Below, one piece after another: positions 8,697-19,228 of a stretch of DNA of 64,000 nt. The notes below the pieces were generated by a model that worked only from the letters and a program-made list of their open reading frames with translations, was not told the DNA's origin and ran no database searches. The first letter of the stretch is position 1; each line of letters starts with the position of its first letter. This DNA comes from RHKX01 sp963823275 (GTDB taxonomy: Bacteria > Actinomycetota > Thermoleophilia > Solirubrobacterales > 70-9). Where the stretch lies: contig CAWGKW010000002.1 of assembly GCA_963823275.1 (NCBI GenBank), positions 868,001-932,000 on the forward strand, written 5' to 3'. The position numbers and the translations under genes were made by a program.

Positions 8697-9039
8697 TCGC
8701 CTTCCAGATCCACCAGGCGCAGAGAAACTGGAGCGGCAACCGCGCCCAGAGCGCAACCGAGGGGATCTTCTCGTAGCGCGCGGGATGAAGCGCCATATGG
8801 ATGTTCGCGGGATAGACGGCGGCGAGCACGCCGAGCAGCCACCAGCGGGCGAAGCGACGGCCGGCGGGAGGGATCACGGCGACCCCTCCGATCAGCTCGG
8901 CGACCCCGCTCCAGAGCACCAGCTCCCGATGAGCCGGCAGGTAATCGGGCATGATGGCCTCATAGACCCTGGGTGCCCGGAAGTGGTTGAGACCGGCGAG
9001 GATCCAGAAGGCGGCGAGGAGCCGTTGCGAGGTCGACAT
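8632..9039 (-). CDS. DoxX-like small membrane protein
   Basis: This is a four-helix integral membrane protein of the DoxX/DUF4267-like group with no established reaction. Hydrophobic segments lie near residues 7-20, 40-58, 63-80 and 100-113; the NHFRAPRVYEAIMPDYLP segment after helix 1 is typical for these proteins. The open frame ends at 8632 inside the convergent transglycosylase gene. The last 20 residues (after WIWKATK) are Arg-rich and unlike the family. A TAA at 8693-8695 one frame away would end the protein right after WIWKAT, so a one-base assembly error near 8700 is likely and the real stop may be there. Confidence 0.75.
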   Translation of the reverse strand: MSTSQRLLAAFWILAGLNHFRAPRVYEAIMPDYLPAHRELVLWSGVAELIGGVAVIPPAGRRFARWWLLGVLAAVYPANIHMALHPARYEKIPSVALWARLPLQFLCAWWIWKATKGPARPRTYCGIRRASRSRP

Positions 9040-9119
9040 CCCAGCGAACCCTACCCGCTGTCCCTTGAACGTTCGACGGGCCGGGAGGTATCCGCCCCGG
9101 CGGAGATCGAGGCCGCCCG

Positions 9120-9803
9120 TCAGCTGAGCGCGCCGACCCGCGCCGCCATGAACTCGAGAGCCACCGCGATCTGATCCTCGGCCCTCAGCAGGTCGGCATG
9201 GGGAAGCTCCGCCCCCACGAAGCCGGTCGCGTTCCAGATCTCACCGTCGAGCGACTGGTCCCACGGCCCGACGTACAGATACGGCTCAGGGTGATCGGCG
9301 TCCCCCGGCGAGGCCCCGTAGTTGGCGCGTCGCCCGGCCGACTCCGAGCCCAGCTCGGTGGCGACGTCGAAGTGCTCGGGCCAGAGCCGGATCGGCGCCG
9401 GATCGAGGTCGGGGTGGCGATCGATCAGCTCGGCCAGCACGACGGTGCCGAACGCGAACCAGTCGGCAAGGCCGGCCGCGGCATCGGCCTCGACGTCCAG
9501 CGGCAGGCGGTGCTCGTCGGTCCCCCCGACGGAGATCAGCTCGACGCCCTCGATCCGGACCTGTCCGCTGACTCCGCTGAGCAGCCCGCTCTCCCAGGTC
9601 GAAGACCCGAACCCGCCCGGCGTGAACTGCAGGGCGATCTCACCGCCGGTCTCGAGTTCACGCTTCGGCTTCAGCAGTCGCTCGGCGATCGTGTGCATCG
9701 TCGCCCGGGTGTCGCCGAACCCATCGGGTAGCGGTTCGAGCGGCCGGCCGTCCTTGGCCTCGATGTGCGCTCGCGCGTCTGCCGCCGCATCGTCGTGTTC
9801 CAT
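9120..9803 (-). CDS. Conserved hypothetical protein downstream of the Rieske-ThDP enzyme
   Basis: This is a soluble protein of about 227 aa that I do not recognise. It is acidic, has no signal peptide or membrane helix, and is rich in Asp, Glu and aromatic residues (YLYVGPWDQSLDGEIWNATG, RLWPEHFDVATEL). It begins 11 bases after the stop of the Rieske-thiamine-diphosphate gene on the same strand, so the two are probably one transcript. Two ATG codons are adjacent; the second (9803) is better spaced from GGAGG, which nearly touches the first. A role linked to that enzyme is only a guess from position. Confidence 0.75.
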   Translation of the reverse strand: MEHDDAAADARAHIEAKDGRPLEPLPDGFGDTRATMHTIAERLLKPKRELETGGEIALQFTPGGFGSSTWESGLLSGVSGQVRIEGVELISVGGTDEHRLPLDVEADAAAGLADWFAFGTVVLAELIDRHPDLDPAPIRLWPEHFDVATELGSESAGRRANYGASPGDADHPEPYLYVGPWDQSLDGEIWNATGFVGAELPHADLLRAEDQIAVALEFMAARVGALS

Positions 9804-9814
9804 CATGCCTCCGA

Positions 9815-11815
9815 TCAGATGAGTTCCGCGTCGGTGACCACCTCGACCAACGCTGGGCCATTGTGAGCGAGAGCCCGCTGGATCGCCTCGTCGAGCTCCG
9901 AGCGGTCAGTGACCCTGATCCCGAGCGCGCCGCAGAGCTCCGCGTACTTGGAGAAGTCCGGGTTGTGCAACCCGGTTTGCCAGACGTCCCATTCCCCGGC
10001 TCTCTGCTCCTTGCTGATCTTGCCGAGCTGTCCGTTGTTGAGCAGGATGTGGGTGATGTTCATCTGATGCTTGACCGCGGTCAGGATCTCCGCCATGTAC
10101 TGACCGAAGCCGCCATCGCCGGTCAGCGCGACTATCGGTAGTTGACCGTCGGTCGCCGCCCAGGCCCCGATCGCCGCCGGGTAGCCGAAGCCGATCGAGC
10201 CCAGATAGCCGGACATCAGAACCCGCTGGGTTCCGCGGGTCTCGAAGTAGCGGCCGAAGGAGTAGGCGTTGTTGCCGACATCGACGGCGATCACCGCGTC
10301 GTCGGGAACGAGCCGATTCATCGAGGCAAAGATCGAGGCGGAGTTGACTCCGTGGCCCCGGTCGTCTCCCTCCCGGCTCCCCTTCTCGGCCGCCCATATC
10401 GCCTTGCGGTCGGCAACGTCACCGCGCTGGTCGGTCGCCGCAAGCTCCCGATTGCCGAGCTCTGGGTCGAGGAGCTCGCAGGTCCGCCCGATCTCACCCC
10501 AGACGGGAACCGTCACCGGATGGAACTTGCCGAGCTGCATCCGATCGAAATCGACCTGAATGATCGGATGGCCAGGGTAGATCCCGGTGTGGTTGGAGAA
10601 GGACGCTCCCATGACGATCAGCAGGTCCGCCTCGTTCATCAGCCAGCTGGCGACCGGTGTGCCGCTGCGACCGAGAACCCCGCAGGCCAGCGGATGCTCG
10701 TCGGAAATCTGGCCCTTCGCCTTGAATGTCGTGATCACGGGCGCGTTGAGCCGCTCGGCGAGGCTGACGACCCCGTCCATCGCGTCCCGAGCGCCGTAGC
10801 CGGCGATGATCACCGGTCGCTCGGCATCGGCGATCAGATCGACGGCCGACGCCAGGACCTCGGGCGGCGGCGAGATGGTTTCGGCGGCGAGTCGTCCATC
10901 CGGGCCCGAGGGCGCGGCGTCGCTCGCCGGAATCGTCTGCACGTCGTCGGGGAAGATGAGATGGGCGACGTCGCGCTCGACGATGGCGCTCTTGCAGGCA
11001 AGGGTTGCCAGCTCGGCGTGCCGACTCGAGGGCAGCACGGTCTGGCTCCAGCGGCTCACCGCGCCGAACGCGGACGCGAGGTCGACTTCCTGAAAGGCGC
11101 CCGGTCCCATCACCTGGGACTCGACCTGGCCGGTCAGCGCGAGCACCGGGGCGCGATCCACCTTCGCATCCCAGAGGCCGGTCAGCAGGTTGGTGGCGCC
11201 GGGGCCGGCGATCGTGAGGCAGGCGGCCGGTCGGCCGGTCAGCTTGCCGTAGGCGGAAGCCGCGAAGGCGGCGGCCCCCTCGTGGCGGATGCCGATGAAC
11301 TCCATCTCCCCGTCCCGCTCTCGCCGGCGGATCGCGTCGGCCAGGCCCAGATTCGAATGGCCGACCATCCCGAACACGTGGCGGACTCCCCAGTTGACGA
11401 GGGTCCTCGCCATCACGTCGGTGACGGTCTCGACGTGGGGGGCGGCCGCCTCGATCCCGACGAAGATCTCTCCGTCCCGGACCTCGAGCTCATAGGTCGT
11501 GGCCTCGTCATCGAATCCCGGCGACTGACCGGTCAACGGGCAGTAGTCGAAGCCGTGCCACGGGCAACGCAGCTTGCCGTTCTCGATCGACCCCTCGCCC
11601 AGCGGGCCGCCCTGGTGCGGGCAGTGATTGTCGAGCGCCGAGAACCGACCATCGTGATGGACGAGCGCGATGCTCTTGGCGCCGGCGCTGACGGTGGTGA
11701 CCCGCCCCTCCGGTAGTTCATCGGTCGCCAGAACCCGGTGCCACTCGAGCTCCGCGCCGGCCCGCGCCCGATTCCGTTGCGCAGCGGTCGCCGTTCCCGT
11801 CGGTCCATCGCTCAT
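9815..11815 (-). CDS. Rieske [2Fe-2S] domain fused to a thiamine-diphosphate-dependent enzyme (acetolactate synthase / pyruvate oxidase-like)
   Basis: This protein of about 666 aa joins two units. Counting from the GTG at 11821, residues 26-125 form a Rieske ferredoxin with the cluster ligands CPHQGG (Cys67, His69) and CPWHGF (Cys86, His89). Residues from about 132 onward are a full ThDP enzyme: PYR domain with catalytic Glu181 in GIRHEGAAAF, a central Rossmann-like domain, and a PP domain with the GDG...NN cofactor motif (Gly568 to Asn595-596). It is not ilvB as such; the closest named relatives would be PoxB-like oxidases or decarboxylases. The Rieske unit could pass electrons to or from the ThDP intermediate. 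AAGGAG lies 8 bases before ATG 11815, supporting that start. An unknown gene follows in the same operon. Confidence 0.85.
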   Translation of the reverse strand: MSDGPTGTATAAQRNRARAGAELEWHRVLATDELPEGRVTTVSAGAKSIALVHHDGRFSALDNHCPHQGGPLGEGSIENGKLRCPWHGFDYCPLTGQSPGFDDEATTYELEVRDGEIFVGIEAAAPHVETVTDVMARTLVNWGVRHVFGMVGHSNLGLADAIRRRERDGEMEFIGIRHEGAAAFAASAYGKLTGRPAACLTIAGPGATNLLTGLWDAKVDRAPVLALTGQVESQVMGPGAFQEVDLASAFGAVSRWSQTVLPSSRHAELATLACKSAIVERDVAHLIFPDDVQTIPASDAAPSGPDGRLAAETISPPPEVLASAVDLIADAERPVIIAGYGARDAMDGVVSLAERLNAPVITTFKAKGQISDEHPLACGVLGRSGTPVASWLMNEADLLIVMGASFSNHTGIYPGHPIIQVDFDRMQLGKFHPVTVPVWGEIGRTCELLDPELGNRELAATDQRGDVADRKAIWAAEKGSREGDDRGHGVNSASIFASMNRLVPDDAVIAVDVGNNAYSFGRYFETRGTQRVLMSGYLGSIGFGYPAAIGAWAATDGQLPIVALTGDGGFGQYMAEILTAVKHQMNITHILLNNGQLGKISKEQRAGEWDVWQTGLHNPDFSKYAELCGALGIRVTDRSELDEAIQRALAHNGPALVEVVTDAELI

Positions 11816-11875
11816 TCGCACGTCTCCTTCGCTTCGTTGGTGGCGACTTTTCCGTGTCGTCGGGAGGCCGATTCG

Positions 11876-12133
11876 TTACGCGTCGCCGCCGTGGGCCTTC
11901 CGGAACGCGATCAGCGCCCGATTCAACGCATCGGGATCGGGTGGAGCCTCGCCGAGCTCGCCCAGCGCCCTGACGACCGCACGGGTCTGCTCGACGTAGC
12001 GATCGCACCACACGCATTCCCGGATGTGCCGCTCGAAGCGCACACGATCCGGCTCCGAGATCGTCCCCTCGATGTAGTCGGTGACCAGCCCCACCAGCTC
12101 GTCGCATCGCATCTCGAGATCGGCTTCGTTCAT
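11876..12133 (-). CDS. Zinc-finger anti-sigma factor (zf-HC2)
   Basis: This small protein would bind and inhibit the ECF sigma factor encoded just upstream. It has the anti-sigma zinc motif: a Cys near the N terminus (MRCDELVG) and H-x3-C-x2-C (HIRECVWCD) about 30 residues later, which are the usual ZAS ligands. There is no membrane segment, so it is a soluble, possibly redox-responsive type. ATG 12133 follows GGAAG by a few bases; a TTG at 12148 overlaps the sigma stop (TTGA) and is the alternative start. Confidence 0.85.
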   Translation of the reverse strand: MNEADLEMRCDELVGLVTDYIEGTISEPDRVRFERHIRECVWCDRYVEQTRAVVRALGELGEAPPDPDALNRALIAFRKAHGGDA

Positions 12134-12144
12134 CTCTCTTCCGT

Positions 12145-12786
12145 TCAAGTCGTCGGCTCCACGGCGTCGAGGCGACTCTCGACCGCCGCGCGGACCCTGG
12201 CGCGAGCTCGGTGCAGGAGCACCCTCCCGTTCGTCTCCGAGATCCCAAGGGCGTTACAGACGTCGCCCGAGGGCCAGCCGCCGATGTCGCGAAGGACGAT
12301 GACCTCTCGCTGACTCGGTGGAAGCTCGTCGATCGCGCTGAGGATCGAAGCCCGCGCCTCTCCAGCCAGCAACTCCTCCTCAGGGCCGCCCCAGGGCGCC
12401 GGGCCCAGCCGCCAGTGTCCGGGGTATTGGGAATGGTCGTCGGCGAAGAAGCGGTCCGGGTCCAAGGGCTCGGCATCGTCGCCCGGTGGACCGGCGCTCG
12501 CGAACGGGATGCTCCTCGCCTCCCGCTTCGCCCTCGTCCGAGCGATGTTGATCATGATCCGGAAGACCCAGGTGCGCAGCGACGAGCGGGCCTCGAATCG
12601 GTGAATACCGGTGATCACGCCGATCCAGGTCTCCTGCACGATCTCCTCGGCGACGGCGTCGGTCTGTGCGTAGTTGCGGGCCACCCGCAGGAGCGTTCCG
12701 CTCAATGTGGTGACGAGATCGCGGAAGGCGGATTCGTCACCCGAGCGAAGCGCCTCGACCAGAGCCATTTCCCCGAGTTCGGCCAT
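12145..12786 (-). CDS. ECF RNA polymerase sigma factor
   Basis: This sigma factor is regulated by the anti-sigma gene that follows. Region 2 is visible (SAFRDLVTTLSGTLLRVARNY ... EEIVQETWIGVITGIHRFE, then RTWVFRIMINIART) and region 4 (IDELPPSQREVIVLRD, then the helix-turn-helix SETNGRVLLHRARARVR). The linker between regions 2 and 4 is long, with a Trp/Pro-rich stretch (SQYPGHWRLGPAPW) that is common in this sigma subgroup. The start is uncertain: ATG 12786, ATG 12798 and TTG 12810 are all in frame and none has a good ribosome-binding site. It is divergent from the antiporter gene, with a 67-base gap. Confidence 0.9.
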   Translation of the reverse strand: MAELGEMALVEALRSGDESAFRDLVTTLSGTLLRVARNYAQTDAVAEEIVQETWIGVITGIHRFEARSSLRTWVFRIMINIARTRAKREARSIPFASAGPPGDDAEPLDPDRFFADDHSQYPGHWRLGPAPWGGPEEELLAGEARASILSAIDELPPSQREVIVLRDIGGWPSGDVCNALGISETNGRVLLHRARARVRAAVESRLDAVEPTT

Positions 12787-12853
12787 GCGGCCGCACATAC
12801 TCGCACGCAATTGCCTTCCCGTAACGAATCATCTCCAGGGAGGACTGAGGTGC

Positions 12854-14053
12854 ATGGAACTCGAGTTCACCAACCTGCTCATCGTCGCGGCGATCGGTTT
12901 CGGTGCGCCCCTGCTGCTCGGATTCTTCCCGAGGGTTCGGTTGCCCGCGGTCGTCCTGCTGCTCGTCGCCGGCATCGTCGCCGGCCCTGCGGTCCTCGGC
13001 TGGGTCGAGATCGACGAGCCGGTTCGCGTGATGTCGATCCTTGGGCTGGCGATGCTCCTCTTCCTCGCCGGCCTCGAGATCGACTACGAACGCCTCCGCG
13101 GGCGGCTCGCCGCGAATGCCGTTGCCAGCTTCGCCGTCTCCCTTGTGATCGCGATCGCGATCGGATTGGTCCTCACGGCCACCGGGGTCGTCAACGACTG
13201 GCTCTTTGTCGCGATCGTCCTCTCGGCGACTTCGCTGGGTGTGGTGATCCCGGTTCTCAAGGACTCGGGGAAGACCGAAACCGATCTTGGGCAGGTGGTC
13301 ATAGCTGCCGCTTCCGTGGCTGATTTCGCGACGATCATTCTGCTGACGCTCTTCTACTCCGGCGAGGCAGCGAGCCTGACCTCGACCCTGCTCCTGCTCG
13401 GCGCGTTCTTAGCGCTCGCCGTCCTGCTCGGCCTGGCAATCGCCCGCGTTGAGCACCTCGCCCGGTTGCGTTCGGTCTTGCGACAACTCCAGGACACGAC
13501 GGCTCAGATCAGAATCCGGGGGGCCTTCCTGTTGCTCGTCGCGCTGGCGGCGCTGGCAACCTCGCTGGGCCTGGAAGTGATTCTCGGCGCCTTCCTCGCC
13601 GGAGCGATCCTGAAGTTGGTCGACCGGGACACGCTGATGACCCACCCCGATCTGGACGCCAAGCTCGATGCAGTCGGCTACGGGGTCTTCATCCCGGTCT
13701 TCTTCGTCGCCAGTGGAATCAACTACGACCTCGACTCCCTCGGTGACCCGGCCACGCTGGCTGAGGTGCCGATCTTCTTCTTCTCCCTGCTGGCCGTGCG
13801 CGGCCTGCCCGCCCTTCTGTACCGCGCCACCCTGCCGAGGCGGGAGGTGGTCATCGCCGGCCTGCTGCAAGCTACCTCGCTGCCGTTCATCGTCGCGTCA
13901 ACGGCGATCGGCGTCTCGCTGGGGACGATCGAGCCGGGCACCTCCGCGGCATTCATCGCCGCCGGGCTGCTCTCGGTGATCTTCTTCCCGGCGACGTCTC
14001 TGGGCCTTCTCGGCGGCGAACAGGCTGGGCGAGGACGGCGTGGCGGTCCGTGA
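12854..14053 (+). CDS. Cation:proton antiporter, CPA2/KefB-like
   Basis: This integral membrane Na+/H+ or K+/H+ exchanger of the CPA2 family has 399 aa with about twelve hydrophobic segments covering nearly the whole length. Family features include LGLAMLLFLAGLEIDYERLRG in helix 3, where the LAGLE motif is typical of KefB-like proteins, and LEVILGAFLAGAILKLVDRD. It has no C-terminal TrkA-N domain, so it is the short form. The ATG at 12854 follows an AGGA/GAGG stretch 3-10 bases upstream and begins with the first helix; the frame is open further upstream without meaning. Its transcription is divergent from the ECF sigma operon. Confidence 0.9.
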   Translation: MELEFTNLLIVAAIGFGAPLLLGFFPRVRLPAVVLLLVAGIVAGPAVLGWVEIDEPVRVMSILGLAMLLFLAGLEIDYERLRGRLAANAVASFAVSLVIAIAIGLVLTATGVVNDWLFVAIVLSATSLGVVIPVLKDSGKTETDLGQVVIAAASVADFATIILLTLFYSGEAASLTSTLLLLGAFLALAVLLGLAIARVEHLARLRSVLRQLQDTTAQIRIRGAFLLLVALAALATSLGLEVILGAFLAGAILKLVDRDTLMTHPDLDAKLDAVGYGVFIPVFFVASGINYDLDSLGDPATLAEVPIFFFSLLAVRGLPALLYRATLPRREVVIAGLLQATSLPFIVASTAIGVSLGTIEPGTSAAFIAAGLLSVIFFPATSLGLLGGEQAGRGRRGGP

Positions 14054-14090
14054 GCAGGTTCGATGGCCCGCCGGCAGCGGCGAGTCCCGG

Positions 14091-14657
14091 CTACTGAACC
14101 GGAACGATCTGTCCGGAGGACGCGAGCTTGATCGAGCGCTCCCCGTTCGGGTCGAAGACCTCGATCTGGACGTCGGAGTCCGGGTAGGCGATGTAGACGC
14201 TCTCGGGCCGTTCCGTGGTCGTGACGATCAGGCCGCCGTCGTCGGTCTGGCCGACGATGGCATCCTCGCGCTGTGAGATCTCGGTGGTCAGTCCGTAGGC
14301 ATCGGCGACCGGATAGCTCCCGACAGTAAGGAAATCTGGAGAGGGATCGCCGGCCACGGCGCCCCCCTCGAGGTAGCGGACGTAGATGCTTCCGTCTTCG
14401 GTTCGAGTTACCTCTAGCGTCGTGCCGCCCTTTTCCCCGGCCCAGTAGACCGGGATCGACTGGGCGGCCGCGAAATCAGCCAGCTCGGAGGCGGCCATCT
14501 CTTCGGGGCCGACCACGGAGACCGTCGAATTGCCGGCGCCCTCCGTTTCGTCGTTGCCGTCTCCGCGAATGGCGAAGAACCACACCGCGAAGGCGGCGAT
14601 CAGAACCAGTGCCGCCAGGGCGGCCAGTCGGAGTCGTGGGTTGTCTTGGAAATGCAT
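14091..14657 (-). CDS. Membrane-anchored hypothetical protein
   Basis: This 188-aa protein has one N-terminal membrane anchor (residues about 9-29, LAALAALVLIAAFAVWFFAI) and an extracytoplasmic domain of mostly beta character. I do not recognise the family. Phrases such as PVYWAGEKGGTTLEVTRT and IYVRYLEGGAVAG recur, as far as I recall, in actinobacterial hypothetical proteins. It sits just downstream of the collagen-like gene on the same strand but is separated from it by a 15-bp hairpin, so it probably has its own promoter. It converges with the antiporter. Confidence 0.75.
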   Translation of the reverse strand: MHFQDNPRLRLAALAALVLIAAFAVWFFAIRGDGNDETEGAGNSTVSVVGPEEMAASELADFAAAQSIPVYWAGEKGGTTLEVTRTEDGSIYVRYLEGGAVAGDPSPDFLTVGSYPVADAYGLTTEISQREDAIVGQTDDGGLIVTTTERPESVYIAYPDSDVQIEVFDPNGERSIKLASSGQIVPVQ

Positions 14658-14677
14658 CTCTCAGTTCCTGAAGGAAA

Positions 14678-14718
14678 CATGGACACACCGAGGCCCAAGG
14701 AGGCTCGGTGTGTCCATG
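14678..14718 (-). terminator. Hairpin downstream of the collagen-like gene
   Basis: A perfect 15-bp stem (14678-14692 with 14704-14718, containing GGACACACCGAG / CTCGGTGTGTCC) encloses an 11-base loop. It begins about 20 bases after the collagen-like gene's stop on the minus strand, and the following minus-strand sequence is moderately T-rich. It probably terminates that transcript before the next gene. Confidence 0.75.
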
Positions 14719-14740
14719 CAGCTTGTCGTCCGGCTGGAGC

Positions 14741-16944
14741 TCAGCCCAGCGGGATCACCGTGATCGTGCGGTTCGAGAACGTTGCGGTGTTGTTCGTTCG
14801 CCTGTACTGGAGGGTGAACGTGTTGCTGCCCGCGGTCAGTCCGGTCTCGACCGTCGTGGTGCTCGCCTGCGTGATCGACTGACCCTCGTTCGTCACGGCT
14901 CTCTGGTCCGTAGCGGCCGACGTGGTCGCACCCGAGATCGCATAGCTCGCGAACGAACTCTGGCCGTTATTGCTGTTATCGACTTGGGCCGTGACGATCA
15001 CCAGTGCCGTTGTTCCGGTGGTTACCGTCACCGACGGGTTGGCTCCCTCCGCCGGTCAGCGTGGCCGTGTAGGTGGAACTCGTCGTGGTGCCGGCGGTGT
15101 TGGTGTTGGCGACGGCTGGGGTGCCGAGGCCGGCGGGACCGGTGTTACCTTGCGGACCCTGCGGGCCGGTGTTTCCAATCGGACCCTGCGGGCCGGTGTT
15201 TCCAATCGGACCCTGCGGGCCGGTTGCTCCAGCCGGACCCTGCGGCCCGGTTGCTCCGGTCGCCCCGGTTGCCCCATTCGTTCCGTTGGTTCCGTTGGTT
15301 CCGGCGGCTCCCACTGGGCCTGCAGGTCCCATCGGCCCGGTTGGGCCGGCGGGACCGGTTGCTCCCGTGGCGCCGGTCGCGCCGTCAGCTCCATTGGCGC
15401 CCGCAGCTCCCGTGGCACCGGCCGGCGCCGGCGGCGCCGGCAGCACCGGCAGCGCCGGTGGCTCCATCGGCCCCGGCAGGCCCGGCGGGCCCAGCGGGAC
15501 CCGTCGCTCCCGTGGCGCCGGTCGCGCCGTCAGCTCCATCGGCGCCCGCAGCTCCCGTGGCACCCGTGGCACCGGCCGGGCCGGCGGCACCGGCAGCGCC
15601 GGTGGCTCCATCGGCCCCGGCAGGACCGGCGGGCCCAGCGGGACCTGTCGCACCCGTGGCTCCCCGTCAGCTCCATTGGCGCCCGCAGCTCCCGTGGCGC
15701 CGGTGGCACCGGCCGGGCCGGCGGCACCCGGCAGCGCCGGTGGCTCCATCAGCCCCGGCAGGACCGGCGGGCCCAGCGGGACCTGTCGCACCGGTGGCTC
15801 CGTCAGCTCCATTGGCGCCCGCAGCTCCGGTGGCACCGTGGCACCGGCCGGGCCGGCGGCACCGGCAGCGCCGGTGGCGCCGGTCAGCGCCCGGTGGCGC
15901 CGGTGGCACCGTCGGCTCCGGCTGGCCCAGCGCGACCCGCGGACCGGTGGCTCCCGTGGCGCCGGTCGCGCCGGTCAGCTCCGGTGGCGCCCGCAGCACC
16001 CGTGCGCGCCCGTGGCGCCGGTCGCGCCGGCGGCACCGGCAGCTCCGGTGGCTCCATCGGCCCCGGCAGGCACCGGCGGCGCCCAGCGGCGACCGGTCGC
16101 ACCCGTGGCGCCGGTCGCGCCGTCAGCTCCGTTGGCGCCCGCAGCTCCCGTGGCACCCGTGGCACCGGCCGGGCCGGCGGCACCGGCAGCGCCGGTGGCT
16201 CCATCGGCCCCGGCAGGACCGGCGGGCCCAGCGGGACCCGTCGCACCCGTGGCGCCGGTCAGCTCCATTGGCGCCCGCAGCTCCCGTGGCACCCGTGGCA
16301 CCGGCCGGGCCGGCGGCACCGGCAGCTCCGGTGGCGCCGGTAGCTCCGGTGGCGCCGGTGGCACCAGTCGGCTCCGGCGGGCCCAGCGGGACCCGCGGGA
16401 CCGGTTGCTCCCGTGGCGCCGGTCGCGCCGTCAGCTCCGGTGGCTCCCGTGGCGCCGGTGGCACCATCGGCACCGTCAGCTCCGGCGGGCCCAGCGGGAC
16501 CCGCGGGACCGGTTGCACCCGTGGCGCCGGTGGCACCGTCAGCTCCATCAGCGCCGGCAGCTCCCGTGGCACCGGCCGGGCCGGCGGCACCGGCAGCTCC
16601 GGTGGCGGACCCGCGGGACCGGCAGCACCCGTTGCACCTGTGGCGCCAGTGGCACCGGCAGCACCCGTTGCCCCCGTGGCTCCGGCAGCACCGGTGGCTC
16701 CCGTGGCTCCGGTCGCTCCCTTGGGCCCCTTCGTGTTCCAGGTCTTCCGGTTCTCCGACTTCTTGCACTTGGAGGGCTTCTTGACGATCCGGATGGAACC
16801 CTTGTTGGGATTGCCCTTCTTCACGCATGCGTGAATCTTCTTGTTCGAGGCCGCGTCGGCGGGGGCGGACAGGAGCGCGAAGGTCAGAAGGATCCCGAGG
16901 ATGCCGACCAACGCGGCGAGCGGGCGAGCGGGCGATGAACGCAT
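14741..16944 (-). CDS. Collagen-like surface protein with Gly-X-Y repeats (several frameshifts)
   Basis: This is a secreted protein with a long triple-helix-forming region. The N terminus is intact: a signal peptide (cleavage near PADAAS), then a conserved head with IHACVKKGN, IRIVKKPSKCK and TWNTKGPKG, which often precedes bacterial collagen repeats. Some 500-600 residues of Gly-Ala-Thr, Gly-Pro-Ala, Gly-Ala-Ala and Gly-Ala-Asp triplets follow, ending in GPQGPIGNTGPQG, and then a C-terminal beta domain (from about 15050 to 14741) with TSSTYTATLTGGG and TITVIPLG. The repeat frame jumps many times between 15040 and 16620, which is expected from assembly or base-calling errors in such repetitive DNA. 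The total length and repeat number are therefore uncertain. Cell-surface adhesion or a sheath role is an inference. Confidence 0.75.
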
Positions 16945-17079
16945 GTTGTGGGTCCTCCCGAGGACGTCGTTGGCGTGTCGTCCGTCTCGAACCGTCCGAG
17001 CCCGGCTTCAATGAGCCCGAAACCTAGCACGAATCCAGGCGGCAACCGCACCTTGCCCAAGCGTGTCGCGGTGTCGCCC

Positions 17080-17085
17080 TACTCT
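17080..17085 (+). promoter_or_regulatory. -10 element of uvrB, leaderless start
   Basis: TACTCT ends 7 bases before the GTG start of uvrB, and no Shine-Dalgarno sequence is present. This fits transcription beginning at or next to the start codon. Confidence 0.6.
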
Positions 17086-17092
17086 TTGATCC

Positions 17093-19109
<2,017 letters not shown>

Positions 19110-19129
19110 CGTCACGGGGGAGCGAAGGG

Positions 19130-19162
19130 GCAGAAACCGGCTCCGGGAGCCGGTTTCTGCCA
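19130..19162 (+). terminator. 15-bp hairpin after uvrB
   Basis: A perfect stem (19130-19144 with 19148-19162, GGCAGAAACCGGCTC paired with GAGCCGGTTTCTGCC) has a 3-base loop. It lies directly after the UvrB UVR domain and looks like a transcription terminator. Its position inside the literal open frame is the main argument that the uvrB stop codon was lost by an indel. Confidence 0.7.
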
Positions 19163-19228
19163 TCTCGCCACACGGCGGACGAGCCGAGCCGTGCGGATCT
19201 GTGGGCCTGGGTTCGTTACGCTCCGCCG

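Noticed and set aside
9062..9081. GAACGTTC palindrome as a LexA box
   Set aside because: It lacks the 4-base spacer of the LexA operator and lies at the end of a convergent gene, not in a promoter.
10142..11716. A 524-codon plus-strand open frame opposite the Rieske-ThDP gene
   Set aside because: It is the antisense shadow of a gene with clear Rieske and ThDP motifs.
15100..16700. Possible CRISPR or tandem repeat array
   Set aside because: The 9-base periodicity is coding Gly-X-Y repetition, not direct repeats with unique spacers; no cas genes are in the window.
14708..16938. Very long open frames (600-700 codons) on the plus strand opposite the collagen-like gene
   Set aside because: They are Pro/Ala/Arg-rich mirror images of the Gly-X-Y repeat. 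The real gene is on the minus strand with a signal peptide, head domain and terminator.
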